Below, one piece after another: positions 15,240 through 23,214 of a stretch of DNA of 64,000 bases; the first letter of the stretch is position 1, and each line of letters starts with the position of its first letter. The stretch lies in IMG/VR virus record IMGVR_UViG_3300028840_002431, positions 298,240 through 362,239 of that record. One strand, 5' to 3'. Below the pieces are notes generated by a model. The model had not been told where the DNA came from. It ran no database searches and saw only the letters and a list, made by a program, of their open reading frames with translations. The position numbers and the translations under genes are program-made. This DNA is from a virus.

Positions 15240-16271
15240 CTATTTCATTTGCGCTTCGGCGGCCCTGAGGGCTTCCATCGCGTTGTCCGGTAAATCCCTC
15301 ATATTCTCGACCAACCAGCCAAGGAGTTTCTTTCCCTTGGCCCGCATACGAGTAAGGTTCTTCTTCGAGCCACCGTAGTAATAAGTGCCAAAAACAGCGT
15401 TCGGGAGCCGTTTCTTCTTGGCTAACTCCTGATCCCTGTCCGAAAGCTCAAAAGGCTTGCCGTTGATTTTCAGGATCAACTTCTCCTCTCGGTAGGAACC
15501 GCCAATCTCCAACTCCACGACCTGTTTGCGCCCGGCGACCGACGGGTCGGTTCCGGACACCTGACCGCTGTTCACGAGCCAGTGTTTGATGGAGGTCTCG
15601 GACCCTGTCGGCAGACGGTCATCGAGACGCCAGTCCTTGGCGTCTATAACCTTGGAATTGAAACGGCCTTTGAACCCGACAGCCTTGAGCGCCTTGACCA
15701 CGTTCCCATAGAGCCACCGGGGTTGGGTGCCCTCGTCCTTCTTGATCGGAAACTCAATCGACTTCACAGTCCAGATGTCTTCGTTGAAGGTGCCCCCGAT
15801 GTAGAAGTCCTGACGGTAGTAGTTGTGAGCGGCTACAAAGACGTGCTGTCGGTCTGTACGGCCATAGGCGACGAAGGTCCGATTACTCTGACTGGACTCG
15901 TCTGAGGACCACGAGGTTCCCCGTTGGGTTGGGGTAACAAACAACCAGTCAACACCTGAGGGTATACCAGCCTTGGACTTTGCCTCGTCGAACGTGACCT
16001 CCTTCTTCTCAGGAGGTTCGTACTTGGGTCTCGACGGAGCACGCCTGTCATAAGACGGACGTGCTTTGCCTTCCAGGATGTCCTTGGCAACGTTGAGATT
16101 CTCCATCTCTTTCGCGTCACCACCGGGCCTGTCCGGGTGAAGTTTCAGAGCGAGTTCCCGGTAGGCTTCTTTGATATCGCGGTCGCTCGGAGTGCTGTCA
16201 GGAGGGAAGCCAAGAACCTCCTTGGCCTCGGCCATCGACATCGCGGTTAGTAGAAAGGCGTAGCGGTCCAT
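15240..16271 (-). CDS. J-domain (DnaJ-like) protein
   Basis: 343 aa. Residues ~14-80 are a J-domain (EVLGFPPDSTPSDRDIKEAYRELALKLHPD) with the diagnostic HPD triad at 45-47. A short basic linker and a ~250-residue C-terminal domain follow, with no zinc-finger or canonical DnaJ substrate domains. That part is rich in Trp/Tyr strands (TFVAYGRTDRQHVFVAAHNYY) and has a conserved-looking basic end. J-domains stimulate Hsp70 ATPases, so it may recruit host DnaK to phage replication or assembly complexes; this is inference. AAGG lies just upstream of its ATG. Confidence 0.88.
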   Translation of the reverse strand: MDRYAFLLTAMSMAEAKEVLGFPPDSTPSDRDIKEAYRELALKLHPDRPGGDAKEMENLNVAKDILEGKARPSYDRRAPSRPKYEPPEKKEVTFDEAKSKAGIPSGVDWLFVTPTQRGTSWSSDESSQSNRTFVAYGRTDRQHVFVAAHNYYRQDFYIGGTFNEDIWTVKSIEFPIKKDEGTQPRWLYGNVVKALKAVGFKGRFNSKVIDAKDWRLDDRLPTGSETSIKHWLVNSGQVSGTDPSVAGRKQVVELEIGGSYREEKLILKINGKPFELSDRDQELAKKKRLPNAVFGTYYYGGSKKNLTRMRAKGKKLLGWLVENMRDLPDNAMEALRAAEAQMK

Positions 16272-16298
16272 CTTACCTTAGCAAACCATAAGTTGAAT

Positions 16299-16739
16299 TT
16301 ATGTCACGTACAGGCTTCTAACGTCAGCTTCCGCGCCCTTCTTACGGTAGATGATATTAACACTGGCCGATTTGACACCAAGGCGTCTACAGATAGCGTC
16401 TATCACCACATGGGGCAGATACGTCCCACATGAGAAAACGTCCATGCTAAAGAAGCTCTGGAGCGGCCACGCATGAATACTGACGTGGCTTTTGTTGATC
16501 ACACAAAAGCTCGTGATCCCGCCCTCGTCATGGAACTCCCCGCTCTCCCGAGACCGACGTAGGATTCCAGGATCGAGCGGCACTTCTACGAACTCAGGCC
16601 CGGCTAGAATCTTAGCGTCCAGGATCTTGATCACACTCTCAAAAAGCGCTGTTAGCTTGTCCTTCTCGAAGACAGACGGGTCCTTAACATAAGCGTCCAG
16701 GGTGACGTGTATACCGGCACTTTGGATTGGCGGAGCCAT
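16299..16739 (-). CDS. Diverged S-adenosylmethionine decarboxylase (SpeD) homologue
   Basis: 146 aa with the bacterial SpeD fold pattern: an N-terminal strand AGIHVTLDAYV, then GGITSFCVINKSHVSIHAWP and MDVFSCG. The pyruvoyl-forming Ser is Ser84 and the processing/catalytic His89 and Cys104 are present. The residue before the Ser is Lys instead of Glu (canonical ESH), and WPE is WPL. The enzyme should still self-cleave to create a pyruvoyl cofactor. SpeD homologues are known to have evolved into arginine or ornithine decarboxylases, so its substrate may not be AdoMet. It is flanked by the J-domain gene and an exported protein gene. Confidence 0.85.
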   Translation of the reverse strand: MAPPIQSAGIHVTLDAYVKDPSVFEKDKLTALFESVIKILDAKILAGPEFVEVPLDPGILRRSRESGEFHDEGGITSFCVINKSHVSIHAWPLQSFFSMDVFSCGTYLPHVVIDAICRRLGVKSASVNIIYRKKGAEADVRSLYVT

Positions 16740-16754
16740 CTGACATAACCGATC

Positions 16755-17396
16755 CTAAAAAGCAAAATAAATGGAAACAAACGGGTTGGACCGCCAGCCG
16801 CTCCACGTGATGGAGTACCCGGCGTAAGCTCCGAAGTTTGTCGTGATGTCAAATCCCAGGCCACCACCCACGGACCGGACCCCAACGTACACATTCAGAT
16901 TGAACCACTGGACATAGAACGGCTCGATGAGAATACCGCCGTCCAGGGTCTTGTGGAACACGTCAACTTCGTCGCTGAAAATATCGGCCACGAGAAGGCC
17001 AAAGGTCGCCTTAGGCCGGAAGCGGAAACCCCACGTCGGCTCGACCCGCTGGGCTACCTGTAGCTGGACCTCCGATTTGGCGTCGATTTGATAGTTGCAC
17101 CAGTCGATGTGCAGTTCGTATGGCTTCGGGCCGGTACCAGAACCGTAAACACGTCCCTCCCGATCAACCACGATGTTGACGGAGTCTGCGGTGATCTTGG
17201 GGGCCGTCTCCGACCGGCACTTGTGCCACTCGGCAAGTTGAATAAATACCTCCAAGTCAGCTTTACCGACGCACGTCCCATCAGGGCACGCGGGCGGCTC
17301 AGGGGCTACAGGAGGCTCCGTGGGGGTCTCTTCGGCCGGTTGGGCGGCGGCCGTGACCGGCGCAAGCAACAGGGTCAGGAGTAATAGCCGCCACAT
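16755..17396 (-). CDS. Exported beta-barrel-like protein
   Basis: ATG at 17396 (a GTG lies one codon earlier). The first ~19 residues are a Sec signal peptide (WRLLLLTLLLAPVTAAAQ) with an AAA-Q cleavage region. A Pro/Glu-rich stretch and a segment with several Cys (PACPDGTC, HKCRSE, DWCNYQ) follow. The C-terminal ~110 residues alternate hydrophobic and polar residues as in outer-membrane beta hairpins and end in Phe (VSIYFAF), the usual signature recognised by the BAM machinery. It probably resides in the outer membrane or periplasm of a Gram-negative host. Role unknown; it lies in the membrane-protein block. Confidence 0.6.
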   Translation of the reverse strand: MWRLLLLTLLLAPVTAAAQPAEETPTEPPVAPEPPACPDGTCVGKADLEVFIQLAEWHKCRSETAPKITADSVNIVVDREGRVYGSGTGPKPYELHIDWCNYQIDAKSEVQLQVAQRVEPTWGFRFRPKATFGLLVADIFSDEVDVFHKTLDGGILIEPFYVQWFNLNVYVGVRSVGGGLGFDITTNFGAYAGYSITWSGWRSNPFVSIYFAF

Positions 17397-17414
17397 CACT
17401 GTTCACCGGTTCAG

Positions 17415-18002
17415 TTAGCTGGAATACCTACTCAGGAGGTCGTCAATCTTATTGGCCTCGATGCCGGAATCGTCTTTGACCGTGACAGCGAACTGTTTGG
17501 GCTTCACGACCACGACCTTGTCCACATCCTTGGCCTTGACGCCGTCCGGCAGTTGGATCTCGACGGGCTTGGTCTCACCGGGCGGTGTGAACTTCACAGT
17601 ATCCGGGTTTGAGAAGATGCCGGGCTTCTCTATCGGGACCACGACAGCCTGGGTCATCCCCTTGGAGTCCGCTTCACCGGGCTTGATTATCTTGCCGTCC
17701 TTGTCCACCCGGTCTTCCGGCACCGAATTAGCTGTGTCGATGGCCCGGTCGCCGGGTGTCTTCTTCCCAAACAGCTTGCCCAGAATACCGCCGACCTGGA
17801 TGTTCTTCACACCCAACACTATTAAAAGGATGGCCACGGCCACGACAACCAGTGCCACACCGGGTGCCACGAGTACCCTGGACAGCCACTTGAGAATGGC
17901 CATGGTCTTGTCCTTCACAGTCGCCCAGAACGAGGGTTCCGGAGGGTCCGACGGAGGAGGTGGGATCGCTGGATTATTTGGGGGCAGGGGTGTCTTCGGC
18001 AT
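17415..18002 (-). CDS. Single-TM membrane protein
   Basis: 195 aa with a Pro-rich N-terminal tail (~25 residues), one strong membrane segment (LVAPGVALVVVAVAILLIVLGV, ~46-67), a basic stretch (KLFGKK), and a ~120-residue soluble domain rich in Val/Lys strands (KAKDVDKVVVVKPKQFAVTV). The positive residues after the helix leave the orientation uncertain. It overlaps the holin-like gene by 29 nt and precedes the exported-protein gene, so a role in lysis or envelope modification is likely but not shown. Confidence 0.6.
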   Translation of the reverse strand: MPKTPLPPNNPAIPPPPSDPPEPSFWATVKDKTMAILKWLSRVLVAPGVALVVVAVAILLIVLGVKNIQVGGILGKLFGKKTPGDRAIDTANSVPEDRVDKDGKIIKPGEADSKGMTQAVVVPIEKPGIFSNPDTVKFTPPGETKPVEIQLPDGVKAKDVDKVVVVKPKQFAVTVKDDSGIEANKIDDLLSRYSS

Positions 18003-18402
18003 CGTTGTCCTTGTCCGGTGGAGGAGGTGCTTGACTCGGATCTACACCGGGAAGGGTCAAATCAATGCCTCTTTTCTTCGCGAGACCCTTGACCGTTTCA
18101 TACCCCCAAACGGAAAGGCCGCCAGAAGCCGCGAAGTAGCACACAGAGGCCGCTACGCCCTCGACCCCAGGCTCTGGGTTCTGCCAGAAAGCGCCCAAAA
18201 GACCGCCGAAAAAAATCGGTTGCAACGCAAGGGTCTTACGGCCCCACCACCAAAACCACACAGGCTTACGCTCCATGTGCGCTGTCTTGGTGAAGATGTT
18301 CTTCTTGATGGTCTGGCCGGTGATCATGAAAATCACGAAGCCAGCGAAGAACGGCCAGTGCGGAATTACATAGTTGTTAACAAACCCCGATACGTCTTCC
18401 AT
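17974..18402 (-). CDS. Three-TM holin-like protein
   Basis: 142 aa with three hydrophobic segments: HWPFFAGFVIFMITGQTI (~15-32), LALQPIFFGGLLGAFW (~58-73) and VAASVCYFAASGGLSVWGY (~80-99), and a hydrophilic Pro/Asp-rich C-terminal tail. Small size, three membrane passes and a charged tail fit class I holins, which permeabilise the inner membrane at lysis. No endolysin gene is visible nearby, and sequence alone cannot show pore formation. It is co-transcribed with two other envelope proteins. Confidence 0.45.
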   Translation of the reverse strand: MEDVSGFVNNYVIPHWPFFAGFVIFMITGQTIKKNIFTKTAHMERKPVWFWWWGRKTLALQPIFFGGLLGAFWQNPEPGVEGVAASVCYFAASGGLSVWGYETVKGLAKKRGIDLTLPGVDPSQAPPPPDKDNDAEDTPAPK

Positions 18403-18415
18403 ATAGTCCTCCCGC

Positions 18416-18694
18416 CTAGCTCTTAGGCGTATGCAAATCCTTCAGTTTCTGGACAAACTGCGGGCTGATTTTCTTCTCTTCGACAGGCGGGGGATTGTCA
18501 TGAGCCGCTGGTCGTTCCAGAACCCCTTTCTCCCACTTCTCGATCTTCATCAATCGTTCGTGAAGTTGCTTCATCTGGTCCGGAGCAAGATCCGGCTGTG
18601 ACAGGGAAGCCTTGATGCGCTCCTTCACGGGCTTGGCACCGCTCTTCCGTTGCTCAGGAGAGAGATCCAGATAGCTCATGCGAATGACCGGCAT
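18416..18694 (-). CDS. Small charged hypothetical protein
   Basis: 92 aa with a good ribosome site (AAAGGCG, 5-6 nt before ATG at 18694). The sequence is Lys/Pro-rich and mostly helical (LAPDQMKQLHERLMKIEKWEK). No membrane segment, cysteine or family signature is seen. The start is 2 nt downstream of the giant 1446-aa gene, so it may be a chaperone or small virion partner of that protein, which is a guess based on position. Confidence 0.55.
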   Translation of the reverse strand: MPVIRMSYLDLSPEQRKSGAKPVKERIKASLSQPDLAPDQMKQLHERLMKIEKWEKGVLERPAAHDNPPPVEEKKISPQFVQKLKDLHTPKS

Positions 18695-18696
18695 TG

Positions 18697-21600
18697 TTAC
18701 GCCTTTCTAGCTAGTTGGATGGTGGAGGGGTCGATGAGCAACTTGACGTGATCGCTGACCATCGGGTGCCCCTCGATACGGTAGAGATCGGCCGCCGCAT
18801 ACCCCTCGCCAGCCCCGTTGGTGCCGATAAGGACCAGCCCAGGCTCAAGACCCGCCGCTGGCCGATTGACGTTTGTCAAAACGAGCAACATCAACTCATC
18901 CCCGGCCGAAACCTCGTTAGAACCCACGTTCGTGACAGTGTTACGAACCAGGAGCGCTCGACCCTGAATGACGTTCACATGGTCTGTGTTAACGACCTGT
19001 AAAGAGTTCTGTAATGACACCGACGAACCAGGGTGTGACCCGTTACCCGTGAACACCGACCCACCACGAAGCACGCGGAAATTGGTGAGCAACGAGTAGT
19101 TGCCTTGCTCGCCGTCCACGTGGACCAGGACATCTCCCGGCGAACCAACGCCCGAAGACGACGTGCTCAGTGGGATTTCCGCCTGTTCGACCTCACTGTT
19201 GGCCGCAAAGCCAGTCGAAGGACCGTTCGCCACGACATTCTCGTAAACGAGTGCTGCGGGTAGGAACCCGTACACCTGACCACGGAAGTCCTTGTCCCGG
19301 AACAGCGAACCTAACGGCAACCTCTCCGTGCATCCCACGTACTCCGTACCGACGTTGGTAGCGTCGGAGGGATCGAAGTTGCCAGGGAGAGAGTTGGGCC
19401 GGTCAGCGACCGCCGAAGACGGCGGGTAAACGGCCGGATCTTCGTAGGCCACGTCCTTGAAGTCGAGTTCGTCGGTCGTGGCGTCCGCCGAATAACGGCC
19501 CGTCCCAAGTGTTGTGGAGAAACCGGTTGAAGCCAGGATTTCTAACACCTTCTCGTTCGGCCGTGTCAGATTGTCCTGATCCAACTCCGTGGACACGATT
19601 TCATACGCTGTGCCCGAAGTTAGAGGACCCGGCGTGTACGGGATGTCAATGTAGTTGGTCTGACTGCCCCACGCATCGCCCTGGTATGGTGTGCGCGAGT
19701 AGTTGATCAGGATCTGATCAGCCTGTTCGGCCGGTCCAGGGAGAAGCCCAGCCGGGGTGGCTACGAACTCGTTGAGGTTCTGGCTCCGGTCCGAAAGATG
19801 AACGGTCCCGGTTCCAACATCCTCCCAACCGTTGAGGTTCGGGGATATCGCCTGGGGGCGTCTCATGACCAACCGGAATTCGGAGTCGAGATCGAAGGAC
19901 CCTCTGTCGAATCCAAAAACAACAGCCTCGATCACGTAGTTGCCCGACGCGAAATCAGGGATCGGCACAGGAGACTTGGATATATCGATCGCATTCGCGT
20001 TCAGAATGAAGGTGGAGTCCCCGTCATCGTCGATTTCGATCCACAAGGGCGCTCCGTCGCCGGGTTGCATGGTTTGACGAAGCAAGTTCACAGCCGTGCC
20101 AATTCCACCCGTCGCACGCTCGTTAGTGAAGGGGCTGTCGTTGGTTGTGTAGTCCGACGCCTCGTACACACCAAAGATACGAACCACACCGTAAAACGGA
20201 GGAAACTCCAAGCCCTCGCGACCCAACCCTCGCGTGTCGGTGAAGAACCGCATCCCGGCCCATTCGTTACTGCCGGTTCCCGTGATGGCGGTGTTGTATG
20301 GAATGGGCGTAGAGGTCGGATCTACCTGACTGAATATACAATACTCGTTCGAGCCACCGCTGCCGTTGAAGTACGCCGCGTAGTTGCTCTGGGTCGGGGT
20401 CACGGTCCCCGGAAGGCTCCGGATCATGTAGTTGATACCGCTGGCAAAGGTAGTCCCGTCGGTGTGCCGTAAGGGTATATGAAGCTCTCCCCACCCAGGA
20501 ACTAAGTGCCGGGGCAAGGATACGTATATGTTCTTCCAAGACGCCCCAGGCGCAGTCTCACCACAAAACAGATTCAATGGGTCAGTTGTGGTCCACTTGG
20601 GGGTGGAGTTGTCCGCCTTGAGAAGAGGCATCACACCTTGCGCCTCATGTACAGTGAAAGTGACAGCACCTGCTTTGGCTCTGACAGACCGATCCACTTG
20701 GATCGAGGTGGCGGGGACAACGTTAGTTATAGTGTAACGGCCCGCCCCAACGTTGCCGCTGGCGATAATCAGGGCGTCTCCTGCCGCTGCCGTGCCAGTC
20801 ACACCCATAGTTATAGTGTCGCTGTTATCACCTGAGAGCGTGCCCGTAGTGGGAGAGCCAGCCTTCGCAGTCGAAACCGGATTAGCCGCGTCCCCGTCAA
20901 CCGTTAACGGGGTCGTGAAGTCCATGCGTCGAAACGGCGTGGCCATCACGGTCTTACTGCCCAGGTCCGCGTACATCTCGGATGTGACCGGGAGCAAGTT
21001 GTTAAAAGTGCTGGACCTGTACTTGCTCCACAGGGGTGCCCATCCAACACGTGCCTGAAGGTTGTTGTTGGGGATACCCCACTGTTGGGTAAGAAGATCC
21101 GCACCGGGATTGAGGTACGAAATGGAGTGTAAGGAATCAGGCCGACGAGACAGACCGCGTCCAGGTCCATACACAGCGTGTACCTTGATGTGTAACAAAC
21201 GGGGCGAATCAGTGGTCGTTAATTGATCCGGGAAAGTGCCACCTAGCGTGATCGTGAGATCGTCCCCTGGTCCGGGCACCGCTGGTGTCACTGTGTACAT
21301 CGAAGACGGCATAGCGTCCGTCTCCCCGTCGAAACGAAGCTCGACGGCCCCAGCGACACTATCGTTCAGCCATCGGATCTGGTCCGTGGCACCGGCCTGT
21401 AAGCCGGTCTTGAGTTGGTTGACCGGTATTACGATGATATCGCCAGCCGTGAACTGGTTGGCCACAGTCTGGTTCGTAGTCTCGACCGTGATGTCTAACG
21501 ACCACGAAACGTTGATCGCCACGCCTGGACCCGGAGGCACAACACCCGTGTTCGGCTGGCATACGCACTCTATAGGCTGGACCGTAGCCGCATCAGAATA

Positions 21601-23037
21601 GACCATCCGGATATTGTCCGGAGCATCCAACTGTGTGACACCCAAGGACACCGCCGCCGACTGGATGGCGTCCTGGTAGTGAACGAAGGAACCCTGAGGC
21701 CCCGCGCCGGATCTCTTCCAGTTGGCCCTGAGTTGGCCTCGTAGAAGCTTGTCGAGATTGGAACGGAGAAGGGTTGTGAAATCCATTCCGTTTGGATTAA
21801 CCAAATGGCGGAGATCCAGAATGTCAGTGTTAGCAATCTGATCAGAAAACAACTCGTCAGGGCGTCCTGAAATAACCGTGATGGTCGAACCGGACAAATG
21901 ACCCTGTGCCAAGGTTCCGTTCAGACCACGGGTCAGACCGCTGATTGTGGTCCCTGTGATCGACGAGTACGTCATGATCTCGTCGTTGATCTGAATCGTC
22001 ACAGGGGTGGCCGGTGTGGTGGGCAACGGAATGTTGCTCGCGCTCACAAGGGTCGCCGTTGTGTCCGTGTCAGTGATGTCGGCGTCCAACGTGGGAACCG
22101 TCGAGAAGGTTTTAACACCAGTCCTATCAACAGCCGTGGGGTTACGGTCGAACGCGCCGTTCAGATTCTGAGACGGATTGCCATTCCATGAGACTGTGTT
22201 GCGACGAAAGATAACGGCGATAGGGACCGCGTACGAATAACCGTCTACTGATCCCAGATCGTTCTGAGTGCCGTCTCCCGCTCGCCAAAGGCCCGGATCT
22301 CCCAGAGCCTGTCGCATGTTGGTGAAAGTGTAAGAAGTTGGAGATGCAGCCGCGCCCTGAGCCTTCACCACCACCGGGTCAAACCCATCAGGATAGGTGG
22401 TCAGCCCGACCAGACCCTTCACAACTCGGATACGATATTGAAGCTGAACCCTTTGCTCGGTTTCAAAACCCAGAGCCGGATCAACTAGATCGTCGGCCAA
22501 GTAGCTCCAACCACCTTCTACGTTACCATAACGGTAAATCGCGCTGGCCGAAGGCTTGTTTGTGGTCGATGGGTCAGGTTGAATCCTGGCCTTCCAAACT
22601 TCCAAAAAAGCGAAGTCGATGCGAAAGTCCCCGGAGTTCTCGGGAGGCGGGTCCAACGCGATAACGTTGGTCGTATCTGTGTCGTTTGGAGATCCAGGAG
22701 GAGTCCCTGTCCGTGTCCCCGTGACCGGAATGAGCCAACCATTGACGTTGGCCCACATGACGGACTTCTGCTCGCCTGACTTTTGCGGGCCGAATTTGAA
22801 CCAGTTAGACCAGTTCGCGTCCGTGATGAAGTCAGCCTGAGGGTTAGTCTCGTTCCCCAAAAAACCAGAAGGCATGTCGCGCAAAAGCGCTGATTGTACC
22901 GATCCGCTGGCCAGTTGCTGCATCAGGTTCAGGGCCGCGTCTGTCGGAGGCTTGCCTTCTTGCCAGATAGCAAGTTGATATAGGGTCTCGTCCGCTAGAA
23001 GAACCCTGGATACCCCAGAGCCAAAATTGTCTGTCAT
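18697..23037 (-). CDS. Giant virion protein with adaptor-type N-terminus
   Basis: 1446 aa. Residues ~1-300 match the N-terminus of the 857-aa protein at 41383-43956: W..GKP..D..LNL, an FLEVW segment, RVQ.QYR.RV and GDPGLW.AGDG. An insertion near 330-390 has the phage-tail type motif (INDEIMTYSSITG, GLTRGLNGT). The rest is a chain of beta-rich modules, including a GRYTITNV transition module. Conserved Asn/Gly turns and no catalytic motif suggest a fibre, adaptor or host-attachment protein of the tail. It has no signal peptide. It is transcribed away from the divergent lipoprotein gene. Confidence 0.75.
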   Translation of the reverse strand: MTDNFGSGVSRVLLADETLYQLAIWQEGKPPTDAALNLMQQLASGSVQSALLRDMPSGFLGNETNPQADFITDANWSNWFKFGPQKSGEQKSVMWANVNGWLIPVTGTRTGTPPGSPNDTDTTNVIALDPPPENSGDFRIDFAFLEVWKARIQPDPSTTNKPSASAIYRYGNVEGGWSYLADDLVDPALGFETEQRVQLQYRIRVVKGLVGLTTYPDGFDPVVVKAQGAAASPTSYTFTNMRQALGDPGLWRAGDGTQNDLGSVDGYSYAVPIAVIFRRNTVSWNGNPSQNLNGAFDRNPTAVDRTGVKTFSTVPTLDADITDTDTTATLVSASNIPLPTTPATPVTIQINDEIMTYSSITGTTISGLTRGLNGTLAQGHLSGSTITVISGRPDELFSDQIANTDILDLRHLVNPNGMDFTTLLRSNLDKLLRGQLRANWKRSGAGPQGSFVHYQDAIQSAAVSLGVTQLDAPDNIRMVYSDAATVQPIECVCQPNTGVVPPGPGVAINVSWSLDITVETTNQTVANQFTAGDIIVIPVNQLKTGLQAGATDQIRWLNDSVAGAVELRFDGETDAMPSSMYTVTPAVPGPGDDLTITLGGTFPDQLTTTDSPRLLHIKVHAVYGPGRGLSRRPDSLHSISYLNPGADLLTQQWGIPNNNLQARVGWAPLWSKYRSSTFNNLLPVTSEMYADLGSKTVMATPFRRMDFTTPLTVDGDAANPVSTAKAGSPTTGTLSGDNSDTITMGVTGTAAAGDALIIASGNVGAGRYTITNVVPATSIQVDRSVRAKAGAVTFTVHEAQGVMPLLKADNSTPKWTTTDPLNLFCGETAPGASWKNIYVSLPRHLVPGWGELHIPLRHTDGTTFASGINYMIRSLPGTVTPTQSNYAAYFNGSGGSNEYCIFSQVDPTSTPIPYNTAITGTGSNEWAGMRFFTDTRGLGREGLEFPPFYGVVRIFGVYEASDYTTNDSPFTNERATGGIGTAVNLLRQTMQPGDGAPLWIEIDDDGDSTFILNANAIDISKSPVPIPDFASGNYVIEAVVFGFDRGSFDLDSEFRLVMRRPQAISPNLNGWEDVGTGTVHLSDRSQNLNEFVATPAGLLPGPAEQADQILINYSRTPYQGDAWGSQTNYIDIPYTPGPLTSGTAYEIVSTELDQDNLTRPNEKVLEILASTGFSTTLGTGRYSADATTDELDFKDVAYEDPAVYPPSSAVADRPNSLPGNFDPSDATNVGTEYVGCTERLPLGSLFRDKDFRGQVYGFLPAALVYENVVANGPSTGFAANSEVEQAEIPLSTSSSGVGSPGDVLVHVDGEQGNYSLLTNFRVLRGGSVFTGNGSHPGSSVSLQNSLQVVNTDHVNVIQGRALLVRNTVTNVGSNEVSAGDELMLLVLTNVNRPAAGLEPGLVLIGTNGAGEGYAAADLYRIEGHPMVSDHVKLLIDPSTIQLARKA

Positions 23038-23214
23038 GTCTTTTTACCTTCTGATGTGATCCCGGAAGTGATCCCGTTCAAAAAGGGTGGGCTTATAAGG
23101 ACATTTGGAACAAACGACGACCGCCAGCGCCCCCTGGTACACCACCCCCAGAAGTGTTATCTTTGGAAAGTAGAATTTCTCTTGAATTTCGCCCTTCCCA
23201 TCAGTAGTCCGAAT
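23038..23214. promoter_or_regulatory. Divergent intergenic region, likely promoters
   Basis: This 177-nt gap between the minus-strand giant virion gene and the plus-strand lipoprotein gene is the largest in the window. It must hold the lipoprotein promoter and could hold one for the minus strand. A direct repeat GTGATCCCG occurs at 23056-23064 and 23068-23076, 12 nt apart (about one helical turn), as for an operator. A TAGAAT at 23171 could be a -10 box, but no good -35 is seen. No terminator hairpin is evident. Confidence 0.35.
23056..23076. repeat. 9-bp direct repeat, operator-like
   Basis: GTGATCCCG is repeated exactly with a 12-bp period in the divergent intergenic region. Spacing near one DNA turn suits a dimeric or side-by-side regulator site. 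It lies close to the start of the minus-strand gene. A chance repeat cannot be excluded. Confidence 0.3.

Noticed and set aside
23056-23214. N-terminal extension of the lipoprotein from GTG 23056
   Set aside because: It would put the signal peptide 53 residues into the protein. ATG 23215 begins a clean lipoprotein signal.
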